Numbered from the stretch's first letter, positions 35,352 to 44,977 are shown. The stretch: 64,000 nucleotides of DNA from an uncultured Clostridium sp. (GCF_910588715.1 NZ_CAJURG010000001.1:62001-126000), one strand, 5' to 3'. Numbers and translations: made by a program. The notes: generated by a model not told the origin, from the letters alone.

Positions 35352-36146
35352 GTGAAATTAAATAGTAGGTATTTGGGGGCAGTTGTACTTGCTCCATTAT
35401 TAATTTTTGTACTTTTAGGTGGTTTACCATTAAAATTATTTACTATAGCAATATCAGTATTTGGGTTATACGAATTTTATAACGCTTTAAAAACAAAGGA
35501 AATTAAAAGCATTCCGATAATTGGATATTTATTGTTGATTATTTATTATGTTCTTAATAACGATTTTGAAAAAATGATGTATGTTTTAATTATATCTATG
35601 GTAATTGCATTAATAATACCAATAATTGATTTAAAATATTCTTTTGTAGATGTAGCTATAACTTTTTTAGGGTTTATCTATGTAGTGATATTATTTAGCT
35701 TTATTCCTTTAGTTAATCAAAAAGTTGGTGGTCAATTTTTAGTATGGTTAATATTTATTGGATCATGGCTTTCTGATACAGTAGCTTATTATTTTGGTAG
35801 ATTTTTTGGTAAACATAAACTTTGTCCTAAGGTAAGTCCTAAAAAGACAATAGAAGGATCAATTGGTGGATTCTTAGGTGCTACTATTGGATGCGGAATA
35901 TTTGGAATAATAGTTAATTCATATGTTCCAGAAGTAAATATAATTCACTTCTTTTTAATAGGAGCCTTATGTGGAATAATGGGTCAATTTGGAGACTTAG
36001 TTGCGTCGTCTATTAAGAGATATGTTGGTTTAAAAGATTACAGCAATCTTATTCCAGGTCATGGGGGAATATTAGATAGATTTGATTCAATTTTATTTAA
36101 TGCAGTAGTTGTTTTTTATTATTTAACATTTATAGTAGGAATTTAA
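35352..36146 (+). CDS. cdsA: Phosphatidate cytidylyltransferase
   Basis: This 264-aa polytopic membrane enzyme has about eight hydrophobic segments and the CdsA C-terminal signature GDLVASSIKRYVGLKDYSNL with IPGHGGILDRFDS. It makes CDP-diacylglycerol from phosphatidate and CTP. It starts at GTG with SD TTAGGGGAGG. It normally sits directly before dxr, but here a strong terminator and a permease gene intervene. Confidence 0.96.
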   Translation: MKLNSRYLGAVVLAPLLIFVLLGGLPLKLFTIAISVFGLYEFYNALKTKEIKSIPIIGYLLLIIYYVLNNDFEKMMYVLIISMVIALIIPIIDLKYSFVDVAITFLGFIYVVILFSFIPLVNQKVGGQFLVWLIFIGSWLSDTVAYYFGRFFGKHKLCPKVSPKKTIEGSIGGFLGATIGCGIFGIIVNSYVPEVNIIHFFLIGALCGIMGQFGDLVASSIKRYVGLKDYSNLIPGHGGILDRFDSILFNAVVVFYYLTFIVGI

Positions 36147-36156
36147 TAAAATTAAG

Positions 36157-36207
36157 AGTTGTATAATATTGAAATTTTTTTAATTTAATATTATACAACT
36201 TTTTTTA
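36157..36207 (+). terminator. Strong intrinsic terminator after cdsA
   Basis: A perfect 14-bp stem AGTTGTATAATATT (36157) / AATATTATACAACT (36187-36200) is followed by TTTTTTT. It splits the uppS-cdsA unit from the downstream genes. Confidence 0.92.
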
Positions 36208-36353
36208 TTATATAGAGGTATCTATTAATAATAATTGCTATTTTAGTAAAGATTATTTTATTACTTTTATAATTAAAATATATTCTAAATTAAAATATAT
36301 TTTAATAAATTTAATAATGTATATATTGCTAAATTTATCAAAAAGGAGGAAAA

Positions 36354-37334
36354 ATGAGGTTATATAATGGATATAAAAAACACTATCAATATCAAACATT
36401 ATTAGATTTATTAGTTTTACTTTTAGTATTTGTAGTTATAACATTTGTAATAAAAAATTACTTTAAACCTTTCATGACAATTTTAGTTTTAATAATTGCA
36501 TCAACTCCCGTATATGATATTATAAAAAAACTAATAAATAAAAAAGAAATTGCAGGAACATTAACTATTTTAATAATAAATATATTGTTATTTTGTTTTA
36601 TATTTTATTTTGGAAATTCTATAATAGATTTAATAAAGAGTTTTTATTTTGAACATATAGATAAAATAAAAGATTTTATAGATAATATTAGTAAGGTTTT
36701 TAATATTGATATAAAAAAGCTTTTAACTAATAATTCACATAGTTTAACTTCTTTAACTTTTAAAAGTGGGCTTGCAATAACTGGGCAAAGCATTTTATCT
36801 TATACAATTGCAAATATTTGTGTATATTTTATTTTAGTGGATAAAAAATTAATTTTAAAATTATTAAATTGTTTATTACCTTATGATATTGTAGATACTA
36901 TAAGAGTAAAAAAGAATAATTTGAGAGAAGTAGTAAAAATTGAATTAAAATTGGTAATTATATGTATTGTTATTACTATTATAGGATTTAAGATATTGAG
37001 AGTTCCTAGTTCTATATTTTTAGGAGTTGTGTGTGGTATATTAGATATATTACCATATGTAGGAACTATAATTGTATTTATTCCAATTATAATATACAAT
37101 ATAATAATGAAAGAATACTTGCTAGTAATTGGGTTAATAGCTTTATATTTATTATTACAAATAGTAAGAGAAATATTAGAACTTAAGTTTCTTAGTTCTA
37201 AATTAGATATTCATCCATTAGTAGTAATGCTTTCAATGTATATAGGTGCAGAAATATTTGGGATAATAGGATTATTAGTAGGGCCTATATACTGTTTAAT
37301 TGCAAAAGATATAATATATGAAGGAACATTTTAG
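36354..37334 (+). CDS. AI-2E/YtvI-family membrane permease
   Basis: This 326-aa protein has a hydrophobic N-terminal pair of helices, a central soluble stretch (~100-140), and further helices. The family motif appears as FLGVVCGILDILPYVGTIIV and IGAEIFGIIGLLVGP. It belongs to the AI-2E transporter superfamily, whose members export or exchange small solutes or, in some clostridia, act in sporulation. The substrate cannot be told. SD AAAAGGAGGAAA is strong. It ends 9 bases before dxr, so it is co-transcribed with the isoprenoid genes from a promoter after the cdsA terminator. Confidence 0.85.
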   Translation: MRLYNGYKKHYQYQTLLDLLVLLLVFVVITFVIKNYFKPFMTILVLIIASTPVYDIIKKLINKKEIAGTLTILIINILLFCFIFYFGNSIIDLIKSFYFEHIDKIKDFIDNISKVFNIDIKKLLTNNSHSLTSLTFKSGLAITGQSILSYTIANICVYFILVDKKLILKLLNCLLPYDIVDTIRVKKNNLREVVKIELKLVIICIVITIIGFKILRVPSSIFLGVVCGILDILPYVGTIIVFIPIIIYNIIMKEYLLVIGLIALYLLLQIVREILELKFLSSKLDIHPLVVMLSMYIGAEIFGIIGLLVGPIYCLIAKDIIYEGTF

Positions 37335-37343
37335 GAGGTATTA

Positions 37344-38504
37344 ATGAAAAATATTTCAATTTTAGGGGCAACGGGTTCTATAGGAACTCAAACTCTAGAT
37401 GTAATAAGAAACTCAAGTGAAAAAATTAATCTTATTGGAGTTAGTGCTAATTCATCAGTTAATAAGATTAAAGAAATAATAATTGAATTTAACCCAAAAT
37501 ACGTAGCTATGATGGATAAGGATTCAGCTAAAATTATAAGGGGATTTTGTAATGATAAATATCCTAATATACAAGTTTTTGATGGTATGGAAGGATTAAT
37601 TAAAATTGCAAGTTTAGAAGAAATTGATACTGTTGTAACTTCTGTAGTTGGTATGATAGGATTAAAACCAACAATGGCAGCAATAGAAGCAAAAAAGGAT
37701 ATAGCTTTAGCAAATAAGGAAACATTAGTTGTTGCTGGTGAGCTTGTTATGAATAAAGCAAAAGAGAACAATGTAAAAATATTACCTGTAGATTCTGAAC
37801 ATAGTGCTATATTCCAAAGCTTAAGTGGATATAAAAATAAAGATATTAAAAAAATATTATTAACTGCATCTGGAGGACCATTTAGAGGAAAAACTATGAA
37901 TGATTTAAAAGATGTAACAGTTAAGGAGGCGCTTAAACATCCTAAATGGAATATGGGACAAAAAATTTCCATAGATTCAGCAACATTAATGAATAAAGGG
38001 TTAGAAGTTATAGAAGCTCATTTCTTATTTGATTGTGACTATGATAATATTGAAGTTATAGTTCATCCACAAAGTATAATTCACTCTATGGTTGAATACA
38101 AAGATGCTAGTGTTATTGCTCAATTAGGATCACCAGATATGAGATTGCCTATTCAGTATGCATTAAATTATCCAGAAAGAAAAGAAATGATAGCAAATCC
38201 AGTTAATTTTTATGAGTTAGGAGCATTAACTTTTGAAAAACCTGATTTAGAAACATTTAAATGTTTAAAATTTGCATATGAAGCTGGTAAAATTGGAGGA
38301 TTAGCACCTACTATATTAAATGGTGCAAATGAAGAGGCAGTAGCACTTTTATTAAAAGAAAAAATAAGATTTTTACAAGTGGCAGAAATAATAGAAGAGT
38401 GTATGCAAGAGTTTAAAGAAAATTATTATGATGAACTAACTTTAGATAATATTATAAATTTAGATAAAAAAGTTAGAGAATATATTAAAATGAAGTGGAG
38501 TTAG
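37344..38504 (+). CDS. dxr: 1-deoxy-D-xylulose 5-phosphate reductoisomerase
   Basis: This 386-aa enzyme has the NADPH-binding start NISILGATGSIGTQTLDVI, the metal and substrate loop PVDSEHSAIFQ, and LTASGGPFRG and SIDSATLMNKGLE. It commits carbon to the MEP isoprenoid pathway. It forms a run with rseP and ispG, the latter also an MEP enzyme, and this pathway feeds UppS encoded upstream. Confidence 0.97.
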   Translation: MKNISILGATGSIGTQTLDVIRNSSEKINLIGVSANSSVNKIKEIIIEFNPKYVAMMDKDSAKIIRGFCNDKYPNIQVFDGMEGLIKIASLEEIDTVVTSVVGMIGLKPTMAAIEAKKDIALANKETLVVAGELVMNKAKENNVKILPVDSEHSAIFQSLSGYKNKDIKKILLTASGGPFRGKTMNDLKDVTVKEALKHPKWNMGQKISIDSATLMNKGLEVIEAHFLFDCDYDNIEVIVHPQSIIHSMVEYKDASVIAQLGSPDMRLPIQYALNYPERKEMIANPVNFYELGALTFEKPDLETFKCLKFAYEAGKIGGLAPTILNGANEEAVALLLKEKIRFLQVAEIIEECMQEFKENYYDELTLDNIINLDKKVREYIKMKWS

Positions 38505-38515
38505 GGGTGATGTAA

Positions 38516-39535
38516 TTGTATATAATAATGGCAATATTAGGTTTTAGCTTATTAATAATTGTTCATGAATTAGGACATTTTATTATGGCTAAGGTTAATG
38601 GAATAAAGGTAGAAGAGTTTTCAATTGGTATGGGACCAGAAATTTTTTCTAAGCAGGGTAAAGAAACTCAATATTCATTAAGGTTATTTCCTATTGGTGG
38701 ATATGTAAAAATGCTTGGTGAAGAAGAAGCTAGCGATGATGAGAGGAGCTTTTCAAGTAAATCTCCAATAAGAAGAATTAGTGTCATAATAGCTGGTGTT
38801 ACGATGAATGTTATATTTGCAATAATTGCATTTGCAATTATAATTAGTAATAGGGGGTATGCAGAACCAATAATAAGCAAACTGGCCGATAATTCTCCTG
38901 CTATAGAATCTGGATTAGAAGTTGGAGATAGGATATTAAGCATAGATGGTTCAAAAGTATTTACTACTACAGATGTTTCTCTTGGAATTCAAATGGCAAA
39001 AGGGGAGTCAGTAGATTTATTAGTAAATAGAAATGGAAATAAAAAAAATATTACTGTTACCCCAAGATTAGTTGAAGAAAATGGGAGTCAAATATATCAA
39101 ATAGGATTTTATTATACACCTGTTGAAAATCCAAGTATAATTCAATCAATCAAAGAATCCTTCAATGAAACTATTTCATTAGTAACTCAAACTTATAAAA
39201 GTTTAGTAATGATGGTTACAGGAAAAGTAAACTTTAAAACTGATGTTGGTGGTCCTGTTACAATAATAAAAATGTCAACACAAGTTGCTAAAAGTGGTTT
39301 ATTATCATTAACATATTTTTTAGGATTCCTTAGCATTAATTTAGCAGTGTTTAATTTATTACCTTTCCCAGCCTTAGATGGTGGATGGACAGTTATTTTA
39401 TTAATTGAACTTATAACTAGAAGAAAGGTTCCAGACAAAGTAGTTGGAGCATTGAATTATGTAGGATTTATCGTATTAATAGGATTTATGATAATAGTAA
39501 CATTAAAAGATATATTATTCCCTATTAGTTTATAG
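38516..39535 (+). CDS. rseP: Site-2 protease RseP
   Basis: This 339-aa membrane metalloprotease has zinc site HELGH at residues 17-21 in the first helix, a PDZ domain (about 110-190) and the third-ligand motif NLLPFPALDGG. It cleaves membrane-embedded substrates such as anti-sigma factors and signal peptide remnants. A TTG start fits SD GGGGTGAT, while an ATG four codons later is possible. It lies between dxr and ispG, the conserved clostridial order. Confidence 0.95.
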   Translation: MYIIMAILGFSLLIIVHELGHFIMAKVNGIKVEEFSIGMGPEIFSKQGKETQYSLRLFPIGGYVKMLGEEEASDDERSFSSKSPIRRISVIIAGVTMNVIFAIIAFAIIISNRGYAEPIISKLADNSPAIESGLEVGDRILSIDGSKVFTTTDVSLGIQMAKGESVDLLVNRNGNKKNITVTPRLVEENGSQIYQIGFYYTPVENPSIIQSIKESFNETISLVTQTYKSLVMMVTGKVNFKTDVGGPVTIIKMSTQVAKSGLLSLTYFLGFLSINLAVFNLLPFPALDGGWTVILLIELITRRKVPDKVVGALNYVGFIVLIGFMIIVTLKDILFPISL

Positions 39536-39545
39536 GAGTGGAAAA

Positions 39546-40595
39546 ATGGAAAGAAAACTTACTAGAAAAGTTAAGGTTGGAAGTGTTTATGTTGGTGGAG
39601 ATTCATCAGTTTCTATCCAATCTATGACAAATACAGATACAAGAAATGTAGAAGCTACATTAGATCAAATCAGAGTTCTTCATATAGCTGGATGTGAAAT
39701 AATAAGATGTGCTGTACCTGATATGAAGGCAGCTGAAGCTATAAAAGAGATTTGTTTAGGATCTCCAATACCTGTAGTTGCAGATATACATTTTGATTAT
39801 AGATTAGCGCTTAAGTGTATTGAAAATGGAATTAGTGCAATTAGAATTAACCCAGGGAATATTGGAAGTGTAGAGAGGGTAAAAGCTGTTACAGAAGCGT
39901 GCAAAGCTAAGAATATTCCAATAAGAATAGGAGTTAATTCTGGTTCATTAGAAAAGGATATATTAGAAAGAGATGGTAAGCCAACTGCTAAAGGACTTGT
40001 TGAATCAGCATTAAGACATGTTAAAATCCTAGAAGAACTAGATTTTCATGATATAGTTATTTCAATTAAGTCGTCTAACGTGCCTATGATGATAGAAGCT
40101 TATAGATTAATGAGCACTAAGTGTGATTATCCACTTCATTTAGGGGTTACAGAATCAGGAACTGTATTTAGAGGAACTATAAAATCTACGCTTGGAATAG
40201 GGACTTTATTAGCAGAAGGAATAGGAGATACCATAAGAGTATCATTAACAAGTGATCCTATAGAAGAAATTAAGGTTGCTAAAGAAATGTTAATTTCTTT
40301 AGGCTTAAGAAAGCAAGGCATGACATTTGTATCTTGCCCAACTTGTGGAAGAACGCAAATTAATCTTATAAAGATTGCTGAAGAAGTTGAAAAAAGACTT
40401 GAAAACTGTAATAAAAATATTAAAGTTGCAGTAATGGGATGTATTGTAAATGGTCCTGGAGAAGCAAGAGAAGCAGATATTGGTATTGCAGGTGGAAGAG
40501 GTGAAGGATTAATCTTTAAAAAAGGTGAAATAATTAAAAAGGTTAAGGAAGAAAACCTTATTGATGAATTAATGAAAGAAATAGAAAATTTATAG
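39546..40595 (+). CDS. ispG: 4-hydroxy-3-methylbut-2-enyl diphosphate synthase
   Basis: This 349-aa enzyme has a TIM-barrel start VKVGSVYVGGDSSVSIQSMT with ADIHFDYRLAL and INPGNIG. The C-terminal iron-sulphur domain carries Cys residues in CPTCGRT and MGCIVNGPGEAREAD. It performs the penultimate MEP step using a 4Fe-4S cluster. It ends the dxr-rseP-ispG run and is followed by a terminator. polC, usually next, is about 9 kb away. Confidence 0.97.
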   Translation: MERKLTRKVKVGSVYVGGDSSVSIQSMTNTDTRNVEATLDQIRVLHIAGCEIIRCAVPDMKAAEAIKEICLGSPIPVVADIHFDYRLALKCIENGISAIRINPGNIGSVERVKAVTEACKAKNIPIRIGVNSGSLEKDILERDGKPTAKGLVESALRHVKILEELDFHDIVISIKSSNVPMMIEAYRLMSTKCDYPLHLGVTESGTVFRGTIKSTLGIGTLLAEGIGDTIRVSLTSDPIEEIKVAKEMLISLGLRKQGMTFVSCPTCGRTQINLIKIAEEVEKRLENCNKNIKVAVMGCIVNGPGEAREADIGIAGGRGEGLIFKKGEIIKKVKEENLIDELMKEIENL

Positions 40596-40601
40596 AAATA
40601 T

Positions 40602-40654
40602 AAATATCTCTAATGATAATCTAATGATTAGGTTGTTTTTAGAGATATTTTTTT
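40602..40654 (+). terminator. Intrinsic terminator after ispG
   Basis: A 12-bp stem AAATATCTCTAA (40602) / TTAGAGATATTT (40639-40650), with a small inner hairpin, is followed by TTTT. Confidence 0.85.
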
Positions 40655-40670
40655 AAAGCTTAAAAATATG

Positions 40671-40700
40671 TTGACTTTTTAAGATAAATAAGTATATAAT
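40671..40700 (+). promoter_or_regulatory. Promoter for codB-codA
   Basis: TTGACT (40671-40676), an 18-base spacer and TATAAT (40695-40700) lie just before the PyrR attenuator. Confidence 0.75.
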
Positions 40701-40718
40701 GACTTCAAGAAAACTAGT

Positions 40719-40852
40719 CCTTTAAAATTAATCCAGAGAGATTAAAAAGGTCGGAAATTGTACGACAGGTAAAGTTTTAGATACTATATTATTAATAGAA
40801 TCTAATTTTAAGTAGTAACGACCTTTCTTTAATATAGAAAGGTCGTTTTTTT
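40719..40852 (+). promoter_or_regulatory. PyrR-binding transcription attenuator before codB
   Basis: The PyrR-binding hairpin pairs CCTTT (40719) with AAAGG (40746-40750) and TTAAT with ATTAA, around the loop CCAGAGAG, which fits the PyrR consensus ARUCCNGNGAGGYU with one change (A for G). The antiterminator would pair AAAGGTCG (40746-40753) with CGACCTTT (40819-40826). That same right arm otherwise forms terminator AACGACCTTTC / GAAAGGTCGTT (40817-40847) with a T-run. High UMP with PyrR should end transcription before codB. The pyrR gene is not in this window. Confidence 0.88.
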
Positions 40853-40896
40853 ATTTAGGTGCTGGTTTTTAAATTTATGTTTAAGGAGATTTAAAA

Positions 40897-42150
40897 ATGG
40901 AAGTAAATTTAGAAATGAATGAAAAGCTTATTAATGAGGATCATGATTATGCCTTAACCCATGTACATAGTAAAGATAAAAAGGGTCTTTTTTCAATGTT
41001 TGTTGTTATGCTTGGATTTACATTTTTTTCAGCTAGTATGTTAACTGGAGGAAATTTAGGGACAGGCTTATCATTAAAAGAGTTTTTTATAGCAGTTTTT
41101 TTAGGAAATTTAATTTTAGCTTGTTATACAGGATTGCTAGCATACATAGGGGCAGATACAGGGCTTTCAATGCATTTACTTGCTAGATATTCTTTTGGTG
41201 AAAAGGGCTCATACCTTGCATCTTTTGTAACTAGTATTACACAAATAGGATGGTTTGGCGTTGGAATAGCTATGTTTGCAATACCAGTAGCTAATAGATT
41301 TAATATAAATTTATATATATTAGTGGCAATAACAGGATTATTAATGACAGCAACAGCTTATTTTGGAATGAAGTCTTTAACAATATTAAGTGCAATAGCA
41401 GTACCTGCAATTGCAATATTAGGTAGTTCATCAGTATTAATTGCAACTAACTCTGTTGGTGGAGTTCAAGGATTAATAAATATACAGCCAACTAGCAAAA
41501 TGGCATTAGTAACAGCAGTAACTTTATGTGTTGGTTCATTTATAAGTGGAGGAACAGCAACTCCAGACTTTGCTAGATTCTCAAAAAACAAAAAAGTAGC
41601 AGTAGGAACAACTGTAGTAGCGTTCTTTATAGGAAATTCTTTAATGTTTTTATTTGGAGCAGTTGGTGCAATGGTTACAGGAAATTCTGATATAGCAGAT
41701 GTTATGTTTTCGCAAGGATTAGTAATACCAGCAATATTAGTTTTAGGTTTAAATATTTGGACAACAAATGATAATGCAATTTATACAGCAGGCCTTGGAT
41801 TATCAAATATAACTAAGCTACCTAAAAAGCAAATGGTAGTTATAGGAGGGCTTATTGGAACAATTGGCGCAATATGGTTAAATAATAATTTTACAGCCTT
41901 TTTAACTTTTTTAAATTCAATGTTACCTCCAGTTGGTGGAATTATAATAGCTGATTATTTCTTTATAAAAGATAGAAAATATGATAATATTGAAAAGGCA
42001 GAGTTTAAAAGTGTAAATTGGATTGCAATAATAGCTTTTTTAGTAGGATTTATTGTTGCAAATGTTATAACAGTTGGAATTATAGCTGTAAATGCGATAT
42101 TAACAACTATGGTAGTTTATGTAATAGGCACAAAAATAACTGATAAATAA
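40897..42150 (+). CDS. codB: Cytosine permease CodB
   Basis: This 417-aa protein has about twelve membrane helices of the NCS1 family. The N-terminal soluble start DHDYALTHVHSKDKKGLFSM is typical of CodB, as are SASMLTGGNLGTGLS and FISGGTATPDFARFSK. It imports cytosine with a cation. It is paired with cytosine deaminase 12 bases downstream and controlled by the PyrR attenuator, giving salvage of cytosine to uracil when pyrimidines are low. SD AAGGAGAT is good. Confidence 0.94.
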   Translation: MEVNLEMNEKLINEDHDYALTHVHSKDKKGLFSMFVVMLGFTFFSASMLTGGNLGTGLSLKEFFIAVFLGNLILACYTGLLAYIGADTGLSMHLLARYSFGEKGSYLASFVTSITQIGWFGVGIAMFAIPVANRFNINLYILVAITGLLMTATAYFGMKSLTILSAIAVPAIAILGSSSVLIATNSVGGVQGLINIQPTSKMALVTAVTLCVGSFISGGTATPDFARFSKNKKVAVGTTVVAFFIGNSLMFLFGAVGAMVTGNSDIADVMFSQGLVIPAILVLGLNIWTTNDNAIYTAGLGLSNITKLPKKQMVVIGGLIGTIGAIWLNNNFTAFLTFLNSMLPPVGGIIIADYFFIKDRKYDNIEKAEFKSVNWIAIIAFLVGFIVANVITVGIIAVNAILTTMVVYVIGTKITDK

Positions 42151-42162
42151 GGTGAGGACAAT

Positions 42163-43428
42163 ATGTTAATTAAAAATGTAAGATTTTTAGGAAAAGAAGA
42201 ATTATTTGATATAAGAATAGTAGATGGAAAATTTACGGAAATATCTAAAGGGTTAAAAATAATAGATAATGAAGAAGTTATAGAAGGAAATGGAGCTTTA
42301 GTTTCTGCTCCATTTATAGAACCACATATACATTTAGATACTACTTTAACAGCAGGAGAACCAGAATGGAACAAAAGTGGAACTCTTTTTGAAGGTATAG
42401 AAAGATGGTCTCAAAGAAAAGAATTTTTAACAAAAGAAGATGTTAAAGTTAGAGCTAAAAAAGCAATAGAATGGCAATTAGCAAATGGAATTCAATTTAT
42501 AAGAACACATGTAGATGTTACTGATGAAAGCTTAGTTGCATTAAAAGCTATGATTGAAGTAAGAGAAGAAGTAAAAGATTATGTTACATTACAAATTGTA
42601 GCTTTTCCTCAAGAAGGAATACTTTCTTATCCTAATGGATTAGAACTAATAGAAGAAGCTATAAAATTAGGAGCAGATGTAATTGGAGCTATACCTCACT
42701 TTGAATTTACAAGAGAATATGGTGTAGAATCTATTAACAAAATATTTGAACTAGCTAAAAAATATGATGTATTAGTAGATGTTCATTGTGATGAAATTGA
42801 TGATGAACAATCAAGATTTTTAGAAGTGGTTGCTACAAGGGCTTTAGAAACTGGACTTAAAAATAAGGTAACAGCAAGTCATACTACAGCAATGGGTTCA
42901 TATAATGATGCATATACATATAAGTTATTTAGATTATTAAAGATGTCAGGAATAAATTTTGTTTCAAATCCTTTAGTTAATACTCACTTGCAAGGAAGAT
43001 TTGATACATATCCTAAAAGAAGGGGTATTACAAGAGTTAAGGAATTAAATGAAGCTGGAATTAATGTTTCATTTGGTCATGATGATATATTTGATCCATG
43101 GTATCCAATGGGAACAGGAAATATGTTAGAAGTAGTTCATTTTGGATTACATGTATGTCAAATGATGGGCTATGACGATATAAATGAATCATTAAAGTTT
43201 ATATCAACTAATAGTGCAAGAACTTTAAACATTGAAGATAAATATGGAATAGAAGTAGGCAAGCCGGGTAATTTAATATTATTAAATGCTGAAAGTGGTT
43301 ATGATGCTGTTAGAAGAAGAGCAGAAGTTTTATACTCAATAAGGGAAGGAAGAATTATTGCTAAAACAGTGCCAAGTAAATCATTTATAAATGTAAATGA
43401 AGAAAAAGAAGTAACATTTAAAAGATAG
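42163..43428 (+). CDS. codA: Cytosine deaminase CodA
   Basis: This 421-aa amidohydrolase has His55 and His57 in EPHIHLDTTLTAGEP, the HVDV and VDVHCDEIDDEQSRF segments, ASHTTAMGSYN, and the active-site Asp in FGHDDIFDPWYPMG. The same order of metal and catalytic residues occurs in the E. coli enzyme. It converts cytosine to uracil and ammonia. It is co-transcribed with codB and closed by a strong terminator. Confidence 0.95.
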   Translation: MLIKNVRFLGKEELFDIRIVDGKFTEISKGLKIIDNEEVIEGNGALVSAPFIEPHIHLDTTLTAGEPEWNKSGTLFEGIERWSQRKEFLTKEDVKVRAKKAIEWQLANGIQFIRTHVDVTDESLVALKAMIEVREEVKDYVTLQIVAFPQEGILSYPNGLELIEEAIKLGADVIGAIPHFEFTREYGVESINKIFELAKKYDVLVDVHCDEIDDEQSRFLEVVATRALETGLKNKVTASHTTAMGSYNDAYTYKLFRLLKMSGINFVSNPLVNTHLQGRFDTYPKRRGITRVKELNEAGINVSFGHDDIFDPWYPMGTGNMLEVVHFGLHVCQMMGYDDINESLKFISTNSARTLNIEDKYGIEVGKPGNLILLNAESGYDAVRRRAEVLYSIREGRIIAKTVPSKSFINVNEEKEVTFKR

Positions 43429-43435
43429 TATAAAA

Positions 43436-43469
43436 ATAGATGAGTTATTTAACTCATCTATTTTTTTTA
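43436..43469 (+). terminator. Intrinsic terminator after codA
   Basis: AATAGATGAGTT / AACTCATCTATT, a perfect 12-bp stem, is followed by eight T including the stem end. Confidence 0.9.
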
Positions 43470-43565
43470 TATTTAAATTTAGGAAAACCATTTTTTATAA
43501 TATTTTTAATTATTAAACATATATTTGTAATAAACTAAAATATTAAAAATGGAGTGATTATTTAA

Positions 43566-44816
43566 ATGGATGATAATGTCCCGATATTAATTGTTGTTAT
43601 TGCTATTCTTATAATTATGTCTGCTTATTTTTCAGCAACTGAAACAGCTTTTTCTAGTTTAAATAAGATTAAATTAAAAAATTTAGCTGTAAACGGAAGT
43701 AAGAGGGCAGAAAATACATTAAAACTTACTAAAAAATTTGATAGTATTCTTTCAACTATACTTATAGGAAATAATATTGTAAATATAGCTTCAGCATCAA
43801 TAGCAACTATAGTTTTTACTGAATTTTTTGGAAATGCTGGTGTAACACTATCAACAATTGTTATGACTATAGTTGTATTAATATTTGGAGAAATATCTCC
43901 TAAAAGTTTAGCAAAAGAAAGTCCTGAAAAATTTGCAATGTTTTCTACACCAATATTAAAGGGATTATTAATTTTATTTACTCCACTTAATTTTTTGTTT
44001 GGATTATGGAAAAGAATAATTTCTAAAGTAATAAAGGTTGAAGAAATTTCAATAGAAGTGGAAGAGGAGTTATTAACTATTGTAGAAGAAGCTGAGATAA
44101 AGGGTGGAATTGATGAGCATGAAAGTAAATTAATACGCTCAGCAATAGAATTTAACGACTTAGATGCAGATCAAATATTAACGGCTAGAGTAGATTTAAT
44201 TTCAATACCTAAGGAAGCTACAATAGAAGAGGTAAGAAAAGTATTTAAAGAAAATAAGTTTTCTAGAATTCCTGTTTATGAAAGTAATATAGATAATATA
44301 ATTGGTGTTATACATGAAAAAGACTTTTATGATATATTAGATGAAAATAAAGATACTATTGATAGTATTATAAAACCAATAGTGTACGTAACTTCAAATA
44401 CTAAAATTTCAGAGCTTTTAAAAAAGTTTCAGTATCTTAAAAATCACATGGCTGTAGTTATAGATGAATTTGGTGGTACTATGGGAATTATTACATTAGA
44501 AGATGTATTAGAGGAATTAGTAGGTGAGATTTGGGATGAGCATGATGAAATTGTTGAATATTTTAAAAGGTTAGATGAAAATAGATATTCTATTATATGT
44601 AGTGTTTCTCTTGCTGACTTTTTCGAAGAGTTTAGTATGAAGGAAGAAATAGATGATTTTGAAGTTCAAACTGTTAATGGATGGATTGTAAATGAGTTTG
44701 GATATTTACCAAAGATAGGAGAAAGTTTTTTATATAAGAATTTAAATATATATATTTCTAAGATTGAAGGAAGAAGAGTTAAAGAAATAATTGTGGAAAA
44801 GCTTATAAAAGAATAA
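43566..44816 (+). CDS. CNNM/HlyC-CorC-type transporter
   Basis: This 416-aa protein has a DUF21 membrane domain (about 1-180, with YFSATETAFSSLNKIKLKN and FGEISPKSLAKESPE). A pair of CBS domains follows (about 200-325, ending VVIDEFGGTMGIITLEDVLEELVG). The C-terminal CorC/HlyC domain runs from about 335 to 410. This architecture is shared by magnesium or cobalt efflux proteins such as MpfA, and older names call it hemolysin. It is a single-gene unit between two terminators. Confidence 0.92.
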   Translation: MDDNVPILIVVIAILIIMSAYFSATETAFSSLNKIKLKNLAVNGSKRAENTLKLTKKFDSILSTILIGNNIVNIASASIATIVFTEFFGNAGVTLSTIVMTIVVLIFGEISPKSLAKESPEKFAMFSTPILKGLLILFTPLNFLFGLWKRIISKVIKVEEISIEVEEELLTIVEEAEIKGGIDEHESKLIRSAIEFNDLDADQILTARVDLISIPKEATIEEVRKVFKENKFSRIPVYESNIDNIIGVIHEKDFYDILDENKDTIDSIIKPIVYVTSNTKISELLKKFQYLKNHMAVVIDEFGGTMGIITLEDVLEELVGEIWDEHDEIVEYFKRLDENRYSIICSVSLADFFEEFSMKEEIDDFEVQTVNGWIVNEFGYLPKIGESFLYKNLNIYISKIEGRRVKEIIVEKLIKE

Positions 44817-44832
44817 TATAATTAAATTTTAT

Positions 44833-44890
44833 CAAGCAAATATAATTGATATAAAGATTTCAATTATATTTGCTTGAATTTTTTTTAATT
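44833..44890 (+). terminator. Long perfect-stem terminator after the CNNM gene
   Basis: A 16-bp perfect stem CAAGCAAATATAATTG (44833) / CAATTATATTTGCTTG (44861-44876) is followed by an eight-base T-run. Confidence 0.9.
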
Positions 44891-44977
44891 ATTTTTGCTT
44901 ACAAAAAATTATGTTTTGATGTATTATATATAAGAAATAAATTTATATAGTGCTTACTATAATGATTGGAGTAAAAA

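Noticed and set aside
36270..36305. Near-repeat TTAAAATATATT... twice before the permease gene
   Set aside because: Simple AT-rich sequence, two copies only, without conserved spacing or stem. Not a CRISPR or regulatory repeat.
37388..37972. 194-codon minus-strand frame inside dxr
   Set aside because: A shadow of the conserved dxr coding strand with low-complexity Ile/Ser/Leu composition.
40740..40852. Possible purine or other metabolite riboswitch before codB
   Set aside because: The loop CCAGAGAG with the antiterminator/terminator pairing fits a PyrR protein-binding attenuator instead.
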